Origin: Longimicrobium sp.
GTDB lineage: Bacteria > Gemmatimonadota > Gemmatimonadetes > Longimicrobiales > Longimicrobiaceae
NCBI RefSeq assembly: GCF_035474595.1
Contig: NZ_DATIND010000011.1
Span: 1 to 64,000 of the forward strand
DNA: 64,000 bases
Direction of reading: 5' to 3'
A program made the position numbers and the translations under genes. How positions within the stretch are numbered: position 1 is the first letter of the stretch; every line of letters starts with the position of its first letter. This document shows, one piece after another, positions 16,858 through 26,439 of this stretch. The notes under the pieces are model-generated. The model saw only the letters and a list, made by a program, of their open reading frames with translations. It was not told the origin of the DNA and did no database searches.

Positions 16858-18444
16858 CTACTCCCCCACCATCTCCACCTTGTGGCCGGGGCGGCCGGTG
16901 CGGAAGAGGAGCAGGAGCGGGGCCGAGACCACCAGGATGGCGCCGCTCAGCAGGTAGATCTTCTCGAACGCCAGCACGCTGGCCTGCGCCTGCACCGAGC
17001 GCATCAGCATGGCGATGGCCTGCTTATGCGCGGTGAACGGGTCCATCCCGCGCGCCGTCATGGCCGCCGCCATCCCGTCGATGCGCTGGCGCGTGGCGGC
17101 GTCGTACAGGGAGATGTGCGGCACCAGCACCGCGTACTTCTCCATGGTGAAGCGCGTGAGCGCCGATGCCATCACCGCGATGCTGAACGAGCCGCCCAGC
17201 TGCCGGAAGAAGTTGTACAATCCCGACGCCTGCGACATGTCGGCCTGGCTCACCTCGGCCATGGTCAGGTTGGTCAGGGGGATGAACATCAGCCCCAGCC
17301 CGAACCCGCGCAGGATCAGCGGCCAGAAGAAGTCGTGCGGCCCGCTCTGCGTGGTCAGGTGCGACAGGTCCCACATCGCCCATCCGAACAGCGCGGTGCC
17401 CACCACCACCAGGATGCGGTTGTCCATCTGCGACGAGAGGCGGCCCACCACCGTCATGGCCACCGCGGTGGCGAGCGCGCCGGGAAGGAGCACGATCCCC
17501 GTCTGCCACGCGGTCATGTGCAGGTTGCTCTGCAGGAAGATGGGGAGCACGAACACCGAGCCCATCAGCCCCGCGCCCAGGATGATCCCCATGATGGTGC
17601 CCACCGTGAACTGCACCTGCTTCAGCAGCCGGAAGTCGATCACCGGGTGCTTCACCGTGAGCTCGCGCCACACCAGCGTCGCCCCGCCGGCGACGGAAAC
17701 CACGAGGAGGCCGATGACCAGGCGCGAGTCGAACCAGTCGTAGCGCTCGCCGCGCTCCAGCATCCACTGCAGCGCGCCCACGCTCACGGTCAGCAGCACG
17801 ATCCCCGTCCAGTCCACCCGCTGCCCGCGCGACGCCCCGCCGCCGGCCGAGTCGCGCACGTACGCCATCACCATCAGCGCCGCGATGATCCCCAGCGGCA
17901 CGTTGATGAAAAAGATCCACGGCCACGACCAGTTGTCGGTCAGCCATCCGCCCAGCGTCGGCCCCAGCGTGGGCCCCACCATCACCCCCAGTCCCCACAG
18001 CGCGAGCCCTTTCCCCACCTCCTCCTTGGGGAAGGCCTCGTAGAGGATGGCCTGCGAGGTGGAGAGCAGCGCCCCCCCGCCCACACCCTGGATGATGCGC
18101 CACACGACGAGCGCGTCCAGCGAGCGCGCGGTGCCGCAGAAGAACGAGGCGGCGGTGAAGAGGAGGATGGACCCCGCGAAGTAGCGCCGCCGCCCGAAGT
18201 AGTCGCCCAGCCACCCGGTGAGGGGGATGACGATGACCGAGGCGACGATGTAGCCGGTGGAGACGAGCGAGATCTCGTCGATGGTGGCGCCCAGCGACCC
18301 CATCATGTTGGGGATGGCCACGTTCACGATCGACGTGTCGATCACCTGCAGCATCGACGCGACCGACACCGCCGCGGCGATCAGGTAGCGGTGCGCGTAC
18401 GGATCTTCCGCCGCGCCCGGCATCCGCATGGCCACGGTGCTCAT
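16858..18444 (-). CDS. DHA2-family (EmrB/QacA) drug efflux transporter
   Basis: The 528-residue protein has 14 predicted membrane helices, as in DHA2 proton antiporters. The family motif C-like segment (GPTLGPTLGGWLTDNWSWPWIFFINVP) and motif A (GWLGDYFGRRRYF) are intact, with acidic IDTSIVNVA in helix 1. Such pumps exchange protons for lipophilic drugs; EmrB works with an adaptor and an outer-membrane channel. The TetR regulator gene lies immediately upstream with a four-base overlap. A TolC homologue and an RND system are encoded divergently, so the transporter could share the outer-membrane channel. No EmrA-type adaptor gene is adjacent on this strand. Confidence 0.92.
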   Translation of the reverse strand: MSTVAMRMPGAAEDPYAHRYLIAAAVSVASMLQVIDTSIVNVAIPNMMGSLGATIDEISLVSTGYIVASVIVIPLTGWLGDYFGRRRYFAGSILLFTAASFFCGTARSLDALVVWRIIQGVGGGALLSTSQAILYEAFPKEEVGKGLALWGLGVMVGPTLGPTLGGWLTDNWSWPWIFFINVPLGIIAALMVMAYVRDSAGGGASRGQRVDWTGIVLLTVSVGALQWMLERGERYDWFDSRLVIGLLVVSVAGGATLVWRELTVKHPVIDFRLLKQVQFTVGTIMGIILGAGLMGSVFVLPIFLQSNLHMTAWQTGIVLLPGALATAVAMTVVGRLSSQMDNRILVVVGTALFGWAMWDLSHLTTQSGPHDFFWPLILRGFGLGLMFIPLTNLTMAEVSQADMSQASGLYNFFRQLGGSFSIAVMASALTRFTMEKYAVLVPHISLYDAATRQRIDGMAAAMTARGMDPFTAHKQAIAMLMRSVQAQASVLAFEKIYLLSGAILVVSAPLLLLFRTGRPGHKVEMVGE

Positions 18445-19067
18445 GGCCGCACCGCCCGGAAGAACATCTCCTCCAGCTCGGCCAGCACCTCGGCGTCGGG
18501 CCGCTGGGCGGCGTGCGGGAAGATCTCGGGGCGCGCGGCCCAGAGCGCGTTCTGGGTGAAGAGCGCCGCCAGCATCCGCCCCGCCGCGTGCGGATCCACC
18601 GCCCGCAGCTCGCCCGCGGCCACCCCGCGCTCGACCAGGCGGGCTACGAAGTCGACCGTGGTTCCCGCGATCTCGTCGGCGTAGAAGCGGGTGAGCTCGG
18701 GGAACTGGTGCAGCTCGCCCAGGATCAGCCGGTAGAGGGTGTGGAAGCCCGGGGTGCGCAGGCGTGCCCAGTAGCCGTGCATGAAGGCGCGCAGCAGCTC
18801 CACCGCCGTTCCCGGCGCGTCGGGCGGAAGGACGCCCACCGTCAGCTCGCGCACCGTGTGGCGCACCAGCTCGCGGAAGAGCTCGTCCTTGCCGGGGAAG
18901 TAGTGGTACAGCGTTCCCTTGCCCACCCCGGCGCGCGCGGCGATGTCGTCGATGCGCGCGCCGGCCAGCCCCTGCTCGCCGAACACCTCCAGCGCGGCCT
19001 GCAGGATCTCGCGCGGGCGGTCTTCGGGGCGGCGGCGCCAGCGCGGCGCCGCCTGTGCCATCGTCAT
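18441..19067 (-). CDS. TetR-family transcriptional regulator
   Basis: The 208-residue protein has a typical TetR N-terminus: REILQAALEVFGEQGLAGARIDDIAARAGVGKGTLYHYFPGKDELF carries the helix-turn-helix (about residues 20-65), here cited as RIDDIAARAGVGKGTLYHYF. The C-terminal part is an all-helical ligand and dimer domain. The start at 19067 is chosen because a GGAGAG ribosome-binding site precedes it; the frame is open further upstream. It overlaps the MFS gene by four bases and diverges from tolC, so it probably represses both directions until a pump substrate binds. Confidence 0.9.
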   Translation of the reverse strand: MTMAQAAPRWRRRPEDRPREILQAALEVFGEQGLAGARIDDIAARAGVGKGTLYHYFPGKDELFRELVRHTVRELTVGVLPPDAPGTAVELLRAFMHGYWARLRTPGFHTLYRLILGELHQFPELTRFYADEIAGTTVDFVARLVERGVAAGELRAVDPHAAGRMLAALFTQNALWAARPEIFPHAAQRPDAEVLAELEEMFFRAVRP

Positions 19068-19103
19068 TTCCCGACTCTCCTCGCTCTTGTTGTCGACCGG
19101 TGG

Positions 19104-19117
19104 GTCAATTACTTGAC
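19104..19117. promoter_or_regulatory. Candidate TetR operator between the two efflux operons
   Basis: GTCAA-TTAC-TTGAC is a perfect inverted repeat lying 37 bases before the TetR start, inside the shared 236-base gap. TetR proteins usually bind such palindromes in divergent promoters. No strong -35/-10 pair could be fixed with confidence. Confidence 0.45.
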
Positions 19118-19303
19118 GCATCCGGCTTAACGTGCAAACTTTCCTGGCTGTCGTTTGTATACAGCAGTTCGTTCCCGTCCGTTGGTAATCGACCGGCGGG
19201 TAGAATACACCCGTTCCCGCCGGAAGTGCAACCCGGTCCGGGGGAGCGGGCGTCACACGTTGTCCACTCGCACTTCCGTCCGTTCATCCCCATCGCCCGG
19301 GAC

Positions 19304-20764
19304 ATGCAAGCGTTCGCAGGATCTTTCTTCGTCCGTCTCCCGCTCTGCGCGCTGGCGCTGGCCGCGGCGGCCGCGCCGGTGGCGGCGCAGCAGGCCGCGC
19401 CCGCGCCGGGCGACTCGGTGAACCTTTCCATCCAGGACGCGCTGAACCGCGCGCTCACCGTGGGCGACGAGGTGCGCATCGCCGAGCGTCGCACCGACGT
19501 GGCGCAGGCGCAGCTGGGCGCCGCGCGCGCCGCGCAGCTGCCGCGGCTGAACACCAGCGGCGCCTACACGCACGTGTACGAGAGCGCCCGCGCGCAGGCG
19601 GTGGGCTCCATCTTCAACCAGCCCAACACCTACTCGGCCAACGCCAACCTGAGCGTCCCGCTGTACCAGGGCGGGCGCGCGGCGGCGGGGGTGCGCGGCG
19701 CCAGCCGCACGCGCGGCGCCACGCAGGCCGAGCTGGCCGACACGCGGCAGGCGGCCACGCTGGACGTGCTGGGCGCCTACCTCGACGCGCTGCTGGCCGA
19801 CCGGCTGGTGCGCATCCAGGAGGCGAATCTCGCGCTCGCCGAGCAGCAGCTGGCGCAGGCCGAGCAGCTGGAGCGCGCCGGGCGGCAGAGCCGCTACGAC
19901 GTCCTGCGCGCGCGGGTGGCGCGGGCCAACCTGGAGCCCGCGGTCATCCAGGCGCGCGCCGACCGCGAGGCGGCCACGCTGGAATTGAAGCGTCTCACGA
20001 ACCTCCCCCCCGAGGCGCCGCTCCGGCTGACCTCGGCGCTGCAGCCGGCCGAGGTGCGGGCGCTGGCCGAGAGCGCGGGGGCGCTGGCGGTGGACCCGGC
20101 CGCGCTGGACTCGCTTCCCGCGGTGCGCGCGGCGGGCTTGCGCGCCGAGGCCTCTCGCGCGGCGGTCACCGCGGCGCGGGCGGACTATCTGCCGACCGTC
20201 TCCGTCTTCCTGCAGACCGGCTACCAGGCCTTCCCGCTCACCGGGCTGCCCACCTCGTTCGGCAGGCTGCAGACGATCGACTGCCCGGCGGGGTCGGACG
20301 CCGGCCGCGTGTGCACGCAGCAGAACGGCGGCTGGTTCAGCGACCGCTCGGCGGGGCTGCAGGTGAGCTGGCCGGTGTTCGACGGCTTCCGCACGCGCAG
20401 CAACGTGGCGCTGGCCCGCGCGCAGGCCGACATCGCGGCCACGCAGGCGCGGCAGGCGCGCGAGGCGGCCGCGGTGCAGGCCGCCAACACGCGCAACGCG
20501 CTGCAGGCCGCGCAGGCCATCTTCGCCGCCAGCAGCCAGAACGTGGCCGAGGCCGAGGAGGCGTACCGCCTGGCCGCGCTCCGCTTCTCCCGCGGGCTGG
20601 GGACGCAGCTGGAGGTGCAGGACGCGCAGCTGGCGCTGCTGACCGCGCGCACCAACGAGGCGCGCGCCACCCATGGGCTGTACCTGGCGACGGCGGAGGT
20701 CTCGCGGGCGCTGGGACGCCCCGTCCCGCTCCCGGCCGCTTCCGCCGCCGCCACCCCTCGCTGA
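19304..20764 (+). CDS. TolC-family outer-membrane efflux protein
   Basis: The 486-residue protein has a signal peptide (residues 1 to about 28, ending VAAQ). Two repeats of long alpha-helical hairpins rich in Ala, Gln and Arg follow, separated by beta-barrel segments such as YSANANLSVPLYQGGRAA and GLQVSWPVFDGFRTR, the classic PLYQGG / PVFDGF strand ends of OEP proteins. It would form the trimeric exit duct for the RND pump encoded downstream. The start at 19304 was chosen for the signal peptide. A small cysteine pair (DCPAGSDAGRVC) sits in an extracellular loop. Confidence 0.92.
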   Translation: MQAFAGSFFVRLPLCALALAAAAAPVAAQQAAPAPGDSVNLSIQDALNRALTVGDEVRIAERRTDVAQAQLGAARAAQLPRLNTSGAYTHVYESARAQAVGSIFNQPNTYSANANLSVPLYQGGRAAAGVRGASRTRGATQAELADTRQAATLDVLGAYLDALLADRLVRIQEANLALAEQQLAQAEQLERAGRQSRYDVLRARVARANLEPAVIQARADREAATLELKRLTNLPPEAPLRLTSALQPAEVRALAESAGALAVDPAALDSLPAVRAAGLRAEASRAAVTAARADYLPTVSVFLQTGYQAFPLTGLPTSFGRLQTIDCPAGSDAGRVCTQQNGGWFSDRSAGLQVSWPVFDGFRTRSNVALARAQADIAATQARQAREAAAVQAANTRNALQAAQAIFAASSQNVAEAEEAYRLAALRFSRGLGTQLEVQDAQLALLTARTNEARATHGLYLATAEVSRALGRPVPLPAASAAATPR

Positions 20765-20768
20765 CCTG

Positions 20769-21947
20769 ATGATCTCCGGATCCGGACCGACCGTGACTCG
20801 TTCTCTTCCGTTCGCCCTCGTGGCCGCCCTGCAGCTGGCGGCGTGCTCCAAGAACGCCGGCGCCGACGCCCCCGGGGCGGGCGGGCCGGGCGGCGGCGGC
20901 CGCGCCCCCAGCGTGACGCTGGCGCCCGCCGACGTGGCCTCGCCGCGGCTGGTTTCGCTGGAAGACGCCGTTCCCGTTACCGGAACGCTGGACCCGCTGG
21001 ACCGCGCCGAGGTGCGCGCCGCGCTGGAGGGCGACCTGGACGCCGTGTACGTGCGCGAGGGGCAGCCCGTGTCCGCGGGGCAGGTGATGGCGCGCTTCCG
21101 CGCGGTGGAGCAGGCGGGCGAGAACGCCAGCGCGCGGGCCGACCTGGCCTCGGCGCGCACGGTGCTCTCCACCGCGCAGTGGAACCTGGACCAGACGCGC
21201 GACCTGTACCGCCAGGGCGCCGTTCCCGAGCGCGACGTGCGCGTGGGCGAGCAGGAGGTGGCCGCCGCCCGCGCCCGCGTGGCCGCCGCGAACGCGCGCC
21301 TGAGCACCACCGCGCGCTCCGTCACCGACACGCGCGTGGTGGCTCCGGTGAACGGGATCGTGGAGAAGCGCGTCGTGTCGCCGGGCGAGCACGTGGCCAA
21401 GGGCGCCTCGCTCTTCACCGTGGTGCGCGGCGACGTGCTGGAGCTGGCCGCCGCCGTCCCCGAGCGCGTGGCCGCGGGGGTGCAGCCGGGGCAGACGGTG
21501 CACTTCACCGCGGGGGCGCGGCAGATCGAGGGGCGGGTGGCGCGCGTGGCCCCGTCGGTGGACCCCTCCTCCCGCTCGGTGACGGTGTACGTGCAGGTGC
21601 CGAACGGCGATGGATCGCTCCGCGCGGGGACCTTCGCCAGCGGGCGCATCGTCTCGCGCGTGGTCGACAACGCGCTGGTGGTTCCGGCCTCCGCGCTGCA
21701 CGAGGGCAAGGAGGGCGCGAAGCCCTTCGTCTACCGCATCACCGGCGACAAGATCGACGTGGCCGAGGTCACCACCGGGCTGGCCGACGACGCGCAGGGC
21801 GTGGTGCAGGTGGTGGACGGCCTGGCGCCCGGCGACCGGGTCGTCGTCGGCAACGTAGGGATGCTGGGGAAGGGGATGCAGGTGCGGATGGCCGGCGCGG
21901 CCGGGCGGCGGGGCGGGGCGGCCGGCGGAGCGCAGGGCGGAAGATAA
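20769..21947 (+). CDS. RND efflux periplasmic adaptor lipoprotein
   Basis: The 392-residue adaptor has a lipoprotein signal (LVAALQLAAC). Its parts run in order: lipoyl/barrel-sandwich half (VREGQPVSAGQVMARF), an alpha-hairpin (about 105-170), the second half (RVVAPVNGIVEKRVVSPGEHV), a beta-barrel domain, and a membrane-proximal domain ending in a Gly/Arg-rich tail. Such adaptors link the inner-membrane RND pump to TolC. It begins four bases after tolC. The start at 20769 gives the lipobox; a GTG slightly later would also keep it. Confidence 0.9.
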   Translation: MISGSGPTVTRSLPFALVAALQLAACSKNAGADAPGAGGPGGGGRAPSVTLAPADVASPRLVSLEDAVPVTGTLDPLDRAEVRAALEGDLDAVYVREGQPVSAGQVMARFRAVEQAGENASARADLASARTVLSTAQWNLDQTRDLYRQGAVPERDVRVGEQEVAAARARVAAANARLSTTARSVTDTRVVAPVNGIVEKRVVSPGEHVAKGASLFTVVRGDVLELAAAVPERVAAGVQPGQTVHFTAGARQIEGRVARVAPSVDPSSRSVTVYVQVPNGDGSLRAGTFASGRIVSRVVDNALVVPASALHEGKEGAKPFVYRITGDKIDVAEVTTGLADDAQGVVQVVDGLAPGDRVVVGNVGMLGKGMQVRMAGAAGRRGGAAGGAQGGR

Positions 21948-21952
21948 AAAGA

Positions 21953-22073
21953 AGTCCTGAGTCCTAAGTCCCAAGTCCTAAGTGGTTGAACTACTAGGCA
22001 CTAGGCACTAGGCACTAGGCACTAGGCACTAGGCACTAGGCACTTAGGACTTAGGACTCAGGACTTAGGACTT
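21953..22073. repeat. Heptamer arrays with inverted symmetry
   Basis: AGTCCTG/AGTCCTA/AGTCCCA units are followed by about seven ACTAGGC units and then inverted ACTTAGG/ACTCAGG units. The array lies between the adaptor and pump genes of what should be one operon, so it may shape RNA stability there. Confidence 0.9.
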
Positions 22074-22117
22074 TTCTCCGGTTTCTCGGCCGGCAGACTC
22101 CTTCCAGGCATACGGCG

Positions 22118-25100
22118 ATGTTCCTGTCCGACGTATCGATCCGGCGCCCCGTGTTCGCCACCATGCTCATGGTGGCGCTGGTGGTGCTCGGCGTGGTGAG
22201 CTACCAGCGCCTCGCCATCGACGAGTACCCCGACGTCACCTACCCCGTGGTGATCGCGCAGACCTCGTGGTCCGGCGCCAGCGCCGAGAGCATGGAGCGC
22301 GACGTCAGCCGCCCCATCGAGGAGGCGCTGAACACGGTGCAGGGGATCGACGAGCTCTCGTCCACCAACCTGGAGGGGATCTCCATCGTCCGCCTGCGGC
22401 TGAAGCTGGGAGTGGACGTGGCCGACGCGCAGCAGGACGTGCAGTCGAAGGTGGCGCGCATCCGCCGCTCGCTGCCGCGCGACATCGACGACCCGGTCAT
22501 CCAGCACTTCGATCCCAACGACCGGCCGATCATGTCCATCGCCATCCAGAGCACGGACCGGCCGGTGCGCGACCTGACCGACCTGGCCGAGCAGACCATC
22601 TCCACCCGCATCGAGGCGGTGCAGGGGGTGGGCGGCGTGAACGTGGTGGGCGGCGCCAGCCGGCAGATCCGCGTGGAGCTGAAGCCCGACGCCATGCGCT
22701 CGTACGGCGTGTCGCCCGCACAGGTGGCGGCGGCGCTGCAGGCCGAGAACCAGGAGGTTCCCGCCGGCCGCGTGACCCGCGGCTCGGGCGAGCGGCTGGT
22801 GCGCGTGATGGGCCGCGTGGAGGACCCGCGCGAGTTCGCCTCCATCCCCGTGGTCGTCCGCGGCGGCGTTCCCGTGCTCCTGGGCGAGGTGGCGGACGTG
22901 AGGGACGCGACGGCCGACGTGCGCAGCGCCGCGCTGATGAACGACACGCGAGCCGTCTCGCTCGACATCCTGAAGGTGAGCGGGTCGAACACCGTGGAGG
23001 TGGCGGACGGGGTGCGCGCCGCGGTGGACGAGCTGCGCCGGCAGCTGCCGGAAGACGTGCGCATCTCCGTCATCCGCGACGACAGCCACCGCATCCGCGA
23101 GTCGCTGGCCGACGTGCAGCTCACCATCCTGCTGGGCGCCGTCCTCACCATCGCCATCATCTACCTGTTCCTGAACTCCTGGCGCAGCACGGTGATCACC
23201 GGGCTCACGCTGCCGGTGTCGATCATCTCCGCGTTCTTCGTGATGTGGATGTTCGGCTTCACCGTGAACACCATGACGCTGCTGGCGCTGTCGCTGGCCA
23301 TCGGCCTGCTGATCGACGACGCCATCGTGGTGCGCGAGAACATCGTGCGCCACATCGAGATGGGGAAGGACCACCACCGCGCGGCGCGCGAGGGAACGAG
23401 CGAGATCGGGCTGGCGGTGACCTCCACCTCGCTGGCGGTGATCGCGGTGTTCGTTCCCGTGGCGTTCATGGGGGGGATGATCGGGAAGATCTTCATGCAG
23501 TTCGGCGTCACCGTGGCGTTCGCCGTCCTGGTCTCGCTCTTCGTCTCGTTTACGCTGGACCCCATGCTTTCGAGCGTGTGGCCGGACCCCGAGGTGGAGC
23601 ACGGGGCGGCGCACGGGCACGGGGCGGGGGGGCGGCGGAAGGTGGGCCCCATCCGGCGCTTCGCCTTCTGGTTCAACGACCGCTTCGAGGTACTGGCGGA
23701 CCGGTATCCGCACTGGCTGAAGTGGAGCCTGCACCACCGCTGGAAGGTGATGGGCGGCGCGGGGCTCTCGGTGGTGCTGGCGTGGTTCATCCTGGGAAGC
23801 CTGGGCTTCACCTGGATGCCGGACTTCGACGGCGGCGAGTTCAACGTGGGCTTCCGCACCCCGCCGGGGTCGTCGCTGGAGTACACGGTGGGGCGCGGGC
23901 AGGACGTGGCGAAGTTCCTCCGCCGGCTCCCGGAGGTGGACTTCACCTACCTCTCGGTCGGCGGCGGCTTCCGGGGGACGCCGAACAACGGCTCGATCTA
24001 CGTGAAGCTGAAGCCGGCGGGGGAGCGGAACCGCACGCAGCAGGAGATCCAGACGGAGCTGCGCGGCAAGCTGCGGCAGCTCCCCGGCGTCCGCGCGTCG
24101 GTGAGCGGCTCGCCCAGCATCTTCCAGCAGGGGTCGCGGCAGCCGATCATCGTGAACGTGCAGGGGCCCGAGGAGCGGCAGCTGAAGATGGCCGCCAACC
24201 AGGTGCTCGAGGCCATCCGCTCGGTTCCCGGCACCGCCGAGCCGCAGAGCAGCGACGAGGGCGACCTGCCGCAGCTGAACGTGACCGTGAACCGCGAGCA
24301 GGCGGCCGCCGCGGGGCTGGGGATCGAGTCGGTCGCCTCGGTGGTGCAGCCGCTGTTCAGCGGGCAGCGCGCGGGGACGTGGGAAGACCCGCAGGGGTAC
24401 GCGCACGACGTGGTGGTGGTCTACCCGGACTCGATGCGCACCTCGGCGGCGGACGTGCGCAACCTGGCCATCCCCGGGGCGATGAACCCGGCCACCGGGC
24501 AGGCGGCGCTGGTGCCGCTCTCGCAGATCGCGCAGGTCACCAGCGGCGTGGGCCCGCAGCAGATCGAGCGGCGCAGCCTGGAGCGGATGGTCTCCGTCTC
24601 CGCCGGCGTGCTGCCCGGCTACTCGCTGGGCGACGTGGCCGCGGCGGTGGAGGCGAAGATCGGCTCGCTGGGGCTGCCGGCCGGCTACCACGCGGTGTTC
24701 ACCGGCGACGTGCAGAACCTGAACGAGACCAAGGGCTACGTGGGCGAGGCGCTGCTGCTGGCCGTCGTCTTCATCTACCTGATCCTGGCCTCGCTCTTCG
24801 GGTCGTTCCTGCAGCCGCTGGCCATCATGCTGGCGCTCCCGCTCTCGTTCATCGGCGTGGGGCTGGGCCTGTGGACCACGCGGGGGAACCTGAACGTGAT
24901 GTCGATGATCGGCATCATCATGCTGATGGGCCTGGTGGTGAAGAACGGCATCCTGCTGGTCGATTTCGTCAATCAGGACCGCGAGCGGGGCGTTCCGCGC
25001 GAGGAGGCCATCCTTTCCGCCGCGCGCACCCGCCTGCGGCCGATCGTGATGACCACGATGGCGATGATCTTCGGGATGATCCCGCTCGCGCTGGCGCTGG

Positions 25101-25321
25101 GCGAGGGCGCCGAGCAGCGCGCGCCGATGGCCCACGCGGTGATCGGCGGCCTGATCACCTCGACCGCGCTGACGCTGTTCGTGGTCCCGGTCGTCTACAC
25201 GCTCTTCGATGACTTCGTGGCCCGCCTGCGCCGCGGCCGCCGCGTGCACGTCCCCGCGCTGGCCGAGGGCCCGCGCGTCGCCATCGACGAGCCGGAGCTT
25301 TCGCCCGTGGCCGCCGACTGA
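22118..25321 (+). CDS. RND efflux pump inner-membrane subunit (AcrB/MdtB-like)
   Basis: The 1067-residue permease has the full HAE-1 plan. Membrane helix 1 is followed by the first porter/docking half, then the helix 2-6 cluster with LALSLAIGLLIDDAIVVREN (the Asp-Asp proton relay in helix 4). The second half has GIIMLMGLVVKNGILLVDF and the relay Lys. The N-terminus FLSDVSIRRPVFATMLMVALVVLG is typical. A His- and Gly-rich loop (residues about 490-510) between the halves is family-variable. It pumps drugs, dyes or metabolites out with TolC and the adaptor. A terminator follows the stop. Confidence 0.95.
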   Translation: MFLSDVSIRRPVFATMLMVALVVLGVVSYQRLAIDEYPDVTYPVVIAQTSWSGASAESMERDVSRPIEEALNTVQGIDELSSTNLEGISIVRLRLKLGVDVADAQQDVQSKVARIRRSLPRDIDDPVIQHFDPNDRPIMSIAIQSTDRPVRDLTDLAEQTISTRIEAVQGVGGVNVVGGASRQIRVELKPDAMRSYGVSPAQVAAALQAENQEVPAGRVTRGSGERLVRVMGRVEDPREFASIPVVVRGGVPVLLGEVADVRDATADVRSAALMNDTRAVSLDILKVSGSNTVEVADGVRAAVDELRRQLPEDVRISVIRDDSHRIRESLADVQLTILLGAVLTIAIIYLFLNSWRSTVITGLTLPVSIISAFFVMWMFGFTVNTMTLLALSLAIGLLIDDAIVVRENIVRHIEMGKDHHRAAREGTSEIGLAVTSTSLAVIAVFVPVAFMGGMIGKIFMQFGVTVAFAVLVSLFVSFTLDPMLSSVWPDPEVEHGAAHGHGAGGRRKVGPIRRFAFWFNDRFEVLADRYPHWLKWSLHHRWKVMGGAGLSVVLAWFILGSLGFTWMPDFDGGEFNVGFRTPPGSSLEYTVGRGQDVAKFLRRLPEVDFTYLSVGGGFRGTPNNGSIYVKLKPAGERNRTQQEIQTELRGKLRQLPGVRASVSGSPSIFQQGSRQPIIVNVQGPEERQLKMAANQVLEAIRSVPGTAEPQSSDEGDLPQLNVTVNREQAAAAGLGIESVASVVQPLFSGQRAGTWEDPQGYAHDVVVVYPDSMRTSAADVRNLAIPGAMNPATGQAALVPLSQIAQVTSGVGPQQIERRSLERMVSVSAGVLPGYSLGDVAAAVEAKIGSLGLPAGYHAVFTGDVQNLNETKGYVGEALLLAVVFIYLILASLFGSFLQPLAIMLALPLSFIGVGLGLWTTRGNLNVMSMIGIIMLMGLVVKNGILLVDFVNQDRERGVPREEAILSAARTRLRPIVMTTMAMIFGMIPLALALGEGAEQRAPMAHAVIGGLITSTALTLFVVPVVYTLFDDFVARLRRGRRVHVPALAEGPRVAIDEPELSPVAAD

Positions 25322-25345
25322 CGGAAATCTCACGCGGAGACGCGG

Positions 25346-25384
25346 AGCCGCGGAGGAGACGCCGATCTCCTCCGCGGCTTTCGT
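25346..25384 (+). terminator. Intrinsic terminator of the RND operon
   Basis: A 14-bp stem (AGCCGCGGAGGAGA with TCTCCTCCGCGGCT) is followed by TTCGT. The left flank is family C repeat sequence. Confidence 0.8.
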
Positions 25385-25415
25385 GTTTCCGGAGACGCGG
25401 CGATCCATCTTCGCT

Positions 25416-25469
25416 CCCTGTCCCCTGTCCCCTGTCCCCTGTCCCCTGTCCCCTGTCCCCTGTCCCCTG
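25416..25469. repeat. CCCTGTC heptamer array
   Basis: Nearly eight perfect units of CCCTGTC lie between the RND operon terminator and the next lipoprotein gene. The 7-base period matches the other arrays, though the unit differs. Confidence 0.9.
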
Positions 25470-25603
25470 CGCCACTGGCATCCGGGTTGCGAGCGGGGTT
25501 GGTCCGCTCTGGCCGCATCACGGGGATGGCGGCGGGCGGCTTCCGCGCGGGGATGCGCGAGACCGGCCCGGTGTGTGGGGTCCTTTCAGAAGGAGGTGGG
25601 ACG

Positions 25604-26014
25604 ATGCTCAGGACGTGGATCAAGGCGGGGCAGATGGCCGTGCTGGCGCTGGGCCTGGCCTCGGCTGGCGGGTGCGCGGCGGCGGCGGTGGCGGCGGCCG
25701 GCGCGGGCGGGGGGATCTACCTGACCTCGCAGGGCGCCGAGAGCATGCTGAACCAGCCGGCGGCCACGGTGGCCGGCCGCGTGCCCGGCGTGCTGTCGTC
25801 GATGGGGATCAGCGTGACCGACCACAAGACCGAGCACGACGGGATGGAGCACGAATGGACCGGCACCGGCACCGACAACATGGAAGTGCACGTGCAGGTG
25901 AAGTCCGAGACCAACGGCTCGTCGCGCGTGTCGGCCAGCGCCCGCAAGAACATGGCGCAGTGGGACAAGGACTACGCGCAGCAGATCGTGGCCCGCATCA
26001 CCTCGGCCCGCTGA
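25604..26014 (+). CDS. DUF3568-like small lipoprotein
   Basis: The 136-residue protein has a lipoprotein signal (LGLASAGGC, Cys 24). A Gly/Ala stretch then leads into a small alpha-beta domain with VPGVLSSMGISVTDHKTEHDG, VHVQVKSETNGSSRVSASAR and a C-terminal helix, which resembles DUF3568 lipoproteins. Its function is unknown. A strong AGGAGGTGG ribosome-binding site nine bases before 25604 fixes the start. It is a single-gene unit closed by a long terminator. Confidence 0.75.
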   Translation: MLRTWIKAGQMAVLALGLASAGGCAAAAVAAAGAGGGIYLTSQGAESMLNQPAATVAGRVPGVLSSMGISVTDHKTEHDGMEHEWTGTGTDNMEVHVQVKSETNGSSRVSASARKNMAQWDKDYAQQIVARITSAR

Positions 26015-26038
26015 CGCCCCACCCGCGGCACGGCTGAA

Positions 26039-26085
26039 GACGAGGAGCCCCGCCCGGCAGCCTGCCGGGCGGGGCTCGTCGATTC
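26039..26085 (+). terminator. Intrinsic terminator after the lipoprotein gene
   Basis: A long GC-rich stem (GAGCCCCGCCCGGCAG paired with CTGCCGGGCGGGGCTC, extended by outer pairs) has a single-base loop region and starts 25 bases after the stop. Confidence 0.85.
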
Positions 26086-26247
26086 GGGTTCCTGGTTATG
26101 ATAATGCGAGAATGGTGTGGCGAAAAATGCGAGTGAACTCGCGGCTACAACGGCACGCAGTCCGCCTTCGCGGACTTCCCGTGGCGCCGAGCCTCACGAG
26201 CGCGTCCGCCACATCGAGCCCGTCCGATCACCCCCAGGACGTCATCC

Positions 26248-26350
26248 TGATAGGGAGGATGAAAGGACGAGCCGAACCGGCCTCCGAGCCAAACAGCCTC
26301 GCGCAGTTTGCGAGGCTTCCCGTAGTTGTTGCTGCGACTTCAGTCGCCGG
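26248..26350. repeat. Partial family A element with family B unit
   Basis: It begins with GACGTCATCCTGA and carries the 56-bp double-hairpin unit at 26295-26350. The remaining gap (26086-26439) holds no gene. Confidence 0.75.
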
Positions 26351-26439
26351 TTCGGGGGCCGGTCCGCGACCTTCCATTCAGCCCGCGCGGCCGACGAATC
26401 TACAGTTGCGGCGTGCAGCCCGCCGGGCGGCGCGACGGC

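Noticed and set aside
22058-25408. Minus-strand open frame of 1116 codons opposite the RND pump gene
   Set aside because: It is a shadow of the pump gene caused by high GC; its translation is His/Arg/Ala-rich without any motif, while the plus strand encodes a complete RND permease.
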